From contig DXMX01000048.1 in the NCBI GenBank assembly GCA_019413955.1, forward strand, positions 8,953-14,023: DNA of 5,071 nucleotides, given 5' to 3'. Below are positions 4,590 to 5,071 of the stretch, piece by piece; the stretch's first letter is position 1; every line of letters begins with the position of its first letter. A model generated the notes under the pieces. It was not told the origin of the DNA, searched no databases, and saw nothing but the letters and a program-made list of their open reading frames with translations. The position numbers were made by a program, and so were the translations under genes. The DNA is from Collinsella sp. Its GTDB lineage: Bacteria > Actinomycetota > Coriobacteriia > Coriobacteriales > Coriobacteriaceae.

Positions 4590-5071
4590 GCGAGCTCCTC
4601 TTCAAAGTTGTCGATCAGGTTGTTGCCCAAGCGGACGACGGCGGCGCGGGTGCGCTCGTCGGTGGCGGAAAGTGCGGCGTCCTCCAGCTTGGCGCGGACG
4701 AACAGGTCCTCGGCGGCGTTTTGGTCAAGGCCGCGGCAGGCGAGGTAGAACAGTTGCTCGTCGCGGACGTGGCCGATGGTGGCTCCGTGGTTGCCGGCGA
4801 CGTCGTCCTCGTCGCAGAGAATGACGGGAACGGTCTTGTTGTCGACGCCCTTGTTGGCCAAAAGCACCGTCTCGCGCTCGGTGCCGGTTGCACCCTTGCA
4901 ACCGTGCACGAGGTCGATGGTGCCGCGGTAGACCTTCTTGGACGTGCCGGTCAGCACGCCGTTGGCGTCGATCTCGCACTCGGTCTTGCGACCGCGGTGG
5001 CGCAGCTCGTAGTTAAAGTCGCGCACCTGCTCTCGGGCGCCCAGGTAGTCAGTATCGATGGTGACCTTGGC
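4586..5071 (-). CDS. sufD: SufD, Fe-S scaffold complex subunit, C-terminal part (runs off the right edge)
   Basis: SufD pairs with SufB and binds the SufC ATPase in the SufBCD scaffold. The 161 visible residues form the end of the SufB/SufD core beta-helix: KKVYRGTIDLVHGCKGATGTERETVLLA (45-72), NKTVPVILCDEDDVAGNHGATIG (78-100), then LFYLACRGL (107-115) and a helical tail to the stop. H95 in NHGAT corresponds to the conserved histidine region thought to help cluster formation at the SufB-SufD interface. I call SufD rather than SufB because the gene directly precedes sufS, as in standard suf operons, and the SufB-specific cysteine-rich signature is not visible. The first two thirds and the start lie outside the window, so SufB cannot be fully excluded. 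The stop overlaps the sufS start by 4 nt. Confidence 0.88.
   Translation of the reverse strand, partial: AKVTIDTDYLGAREQVRDFNYELRHRGRKTECEIDANGVLTGTSKKVYRGTIDLVHGCKGATGTERETVLLANKGVDNKTVPVILCDEDDVAGNHGATIGHVRDEQLFYLACRGLDQNAAEDLFVRAKLEDAALSATDERTRAAVVRLGNNLIDNFEEELA

Noticed and set aside
3231..4748. Long plus-strand open frame of 505 codons over the suf genes
   Set aside because: It is the antisense shadow of sufS and neighbours; the composition is rich in V, G, L, H and D as expected from the complement of GC-rich coding, and no family is recognisable.

Overview
The window most likely comes from a high-GC gut actinobacterium of the Coriobacteriia, with Collinsella the best guess. This rests on GC-rich coding with strong use of C- or G-ending codons, a SUF iron-sulfur operon with the SufU type of scaffold, and an IscU/NifU-like protein next to a GGGtGRT-family gene. 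It is a judgement from gene content and protein style, not from a database match.

Layout. Positions 1-961, minus strand: a two-gene unit, an IscU/NifU-like scaffold protein (227-961) followed by the start of a GGGtGRT-family gene (from 208, running off the left edge). Positions 962-1364: a divergent intergenic region with a possible minus-strand promoter, a perfect 12-bp palindrome and a possible plus-strand promoter. Positions 1365-2177, plus strand: a single Y1/REP-associated transposase-like protein (RAYT) whose HUH motif reads H-V-R instead of H-x-H. Positions 2178-2774: about 600 bp with no gene I can support, but with several hairpins, including an elaborate GC-rich palindromic element (2587-2734). 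Positions 2775-5071, minus strand: the end of a suf operon in the order sufD (partial), sufS, sufU, closed by a clear rho-independent terminator.

How it fits together. SufS takes sulfur from cysteine, SufU accepts it as a zinc-dependent sulfurtransferase, and SufD is part of the SufBCD scaffold where clusters are built. The three genes overlap by 4 and 8 nt, so translational coupling is likely. The IscU/NifU-like gene carries its own conserved cysteines and probably also concerns Fe-S cluster handling, but its role and that of its GGGtGRT partner are not established. The RAYT lies between the two Fe-S units, divergent from one and convergent with the other. It has laxer codon use and a substituted catalytic residue, so it may be a degenerate or domesticated transposase. 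The palindromic DNA beside it may be a REP-like element.
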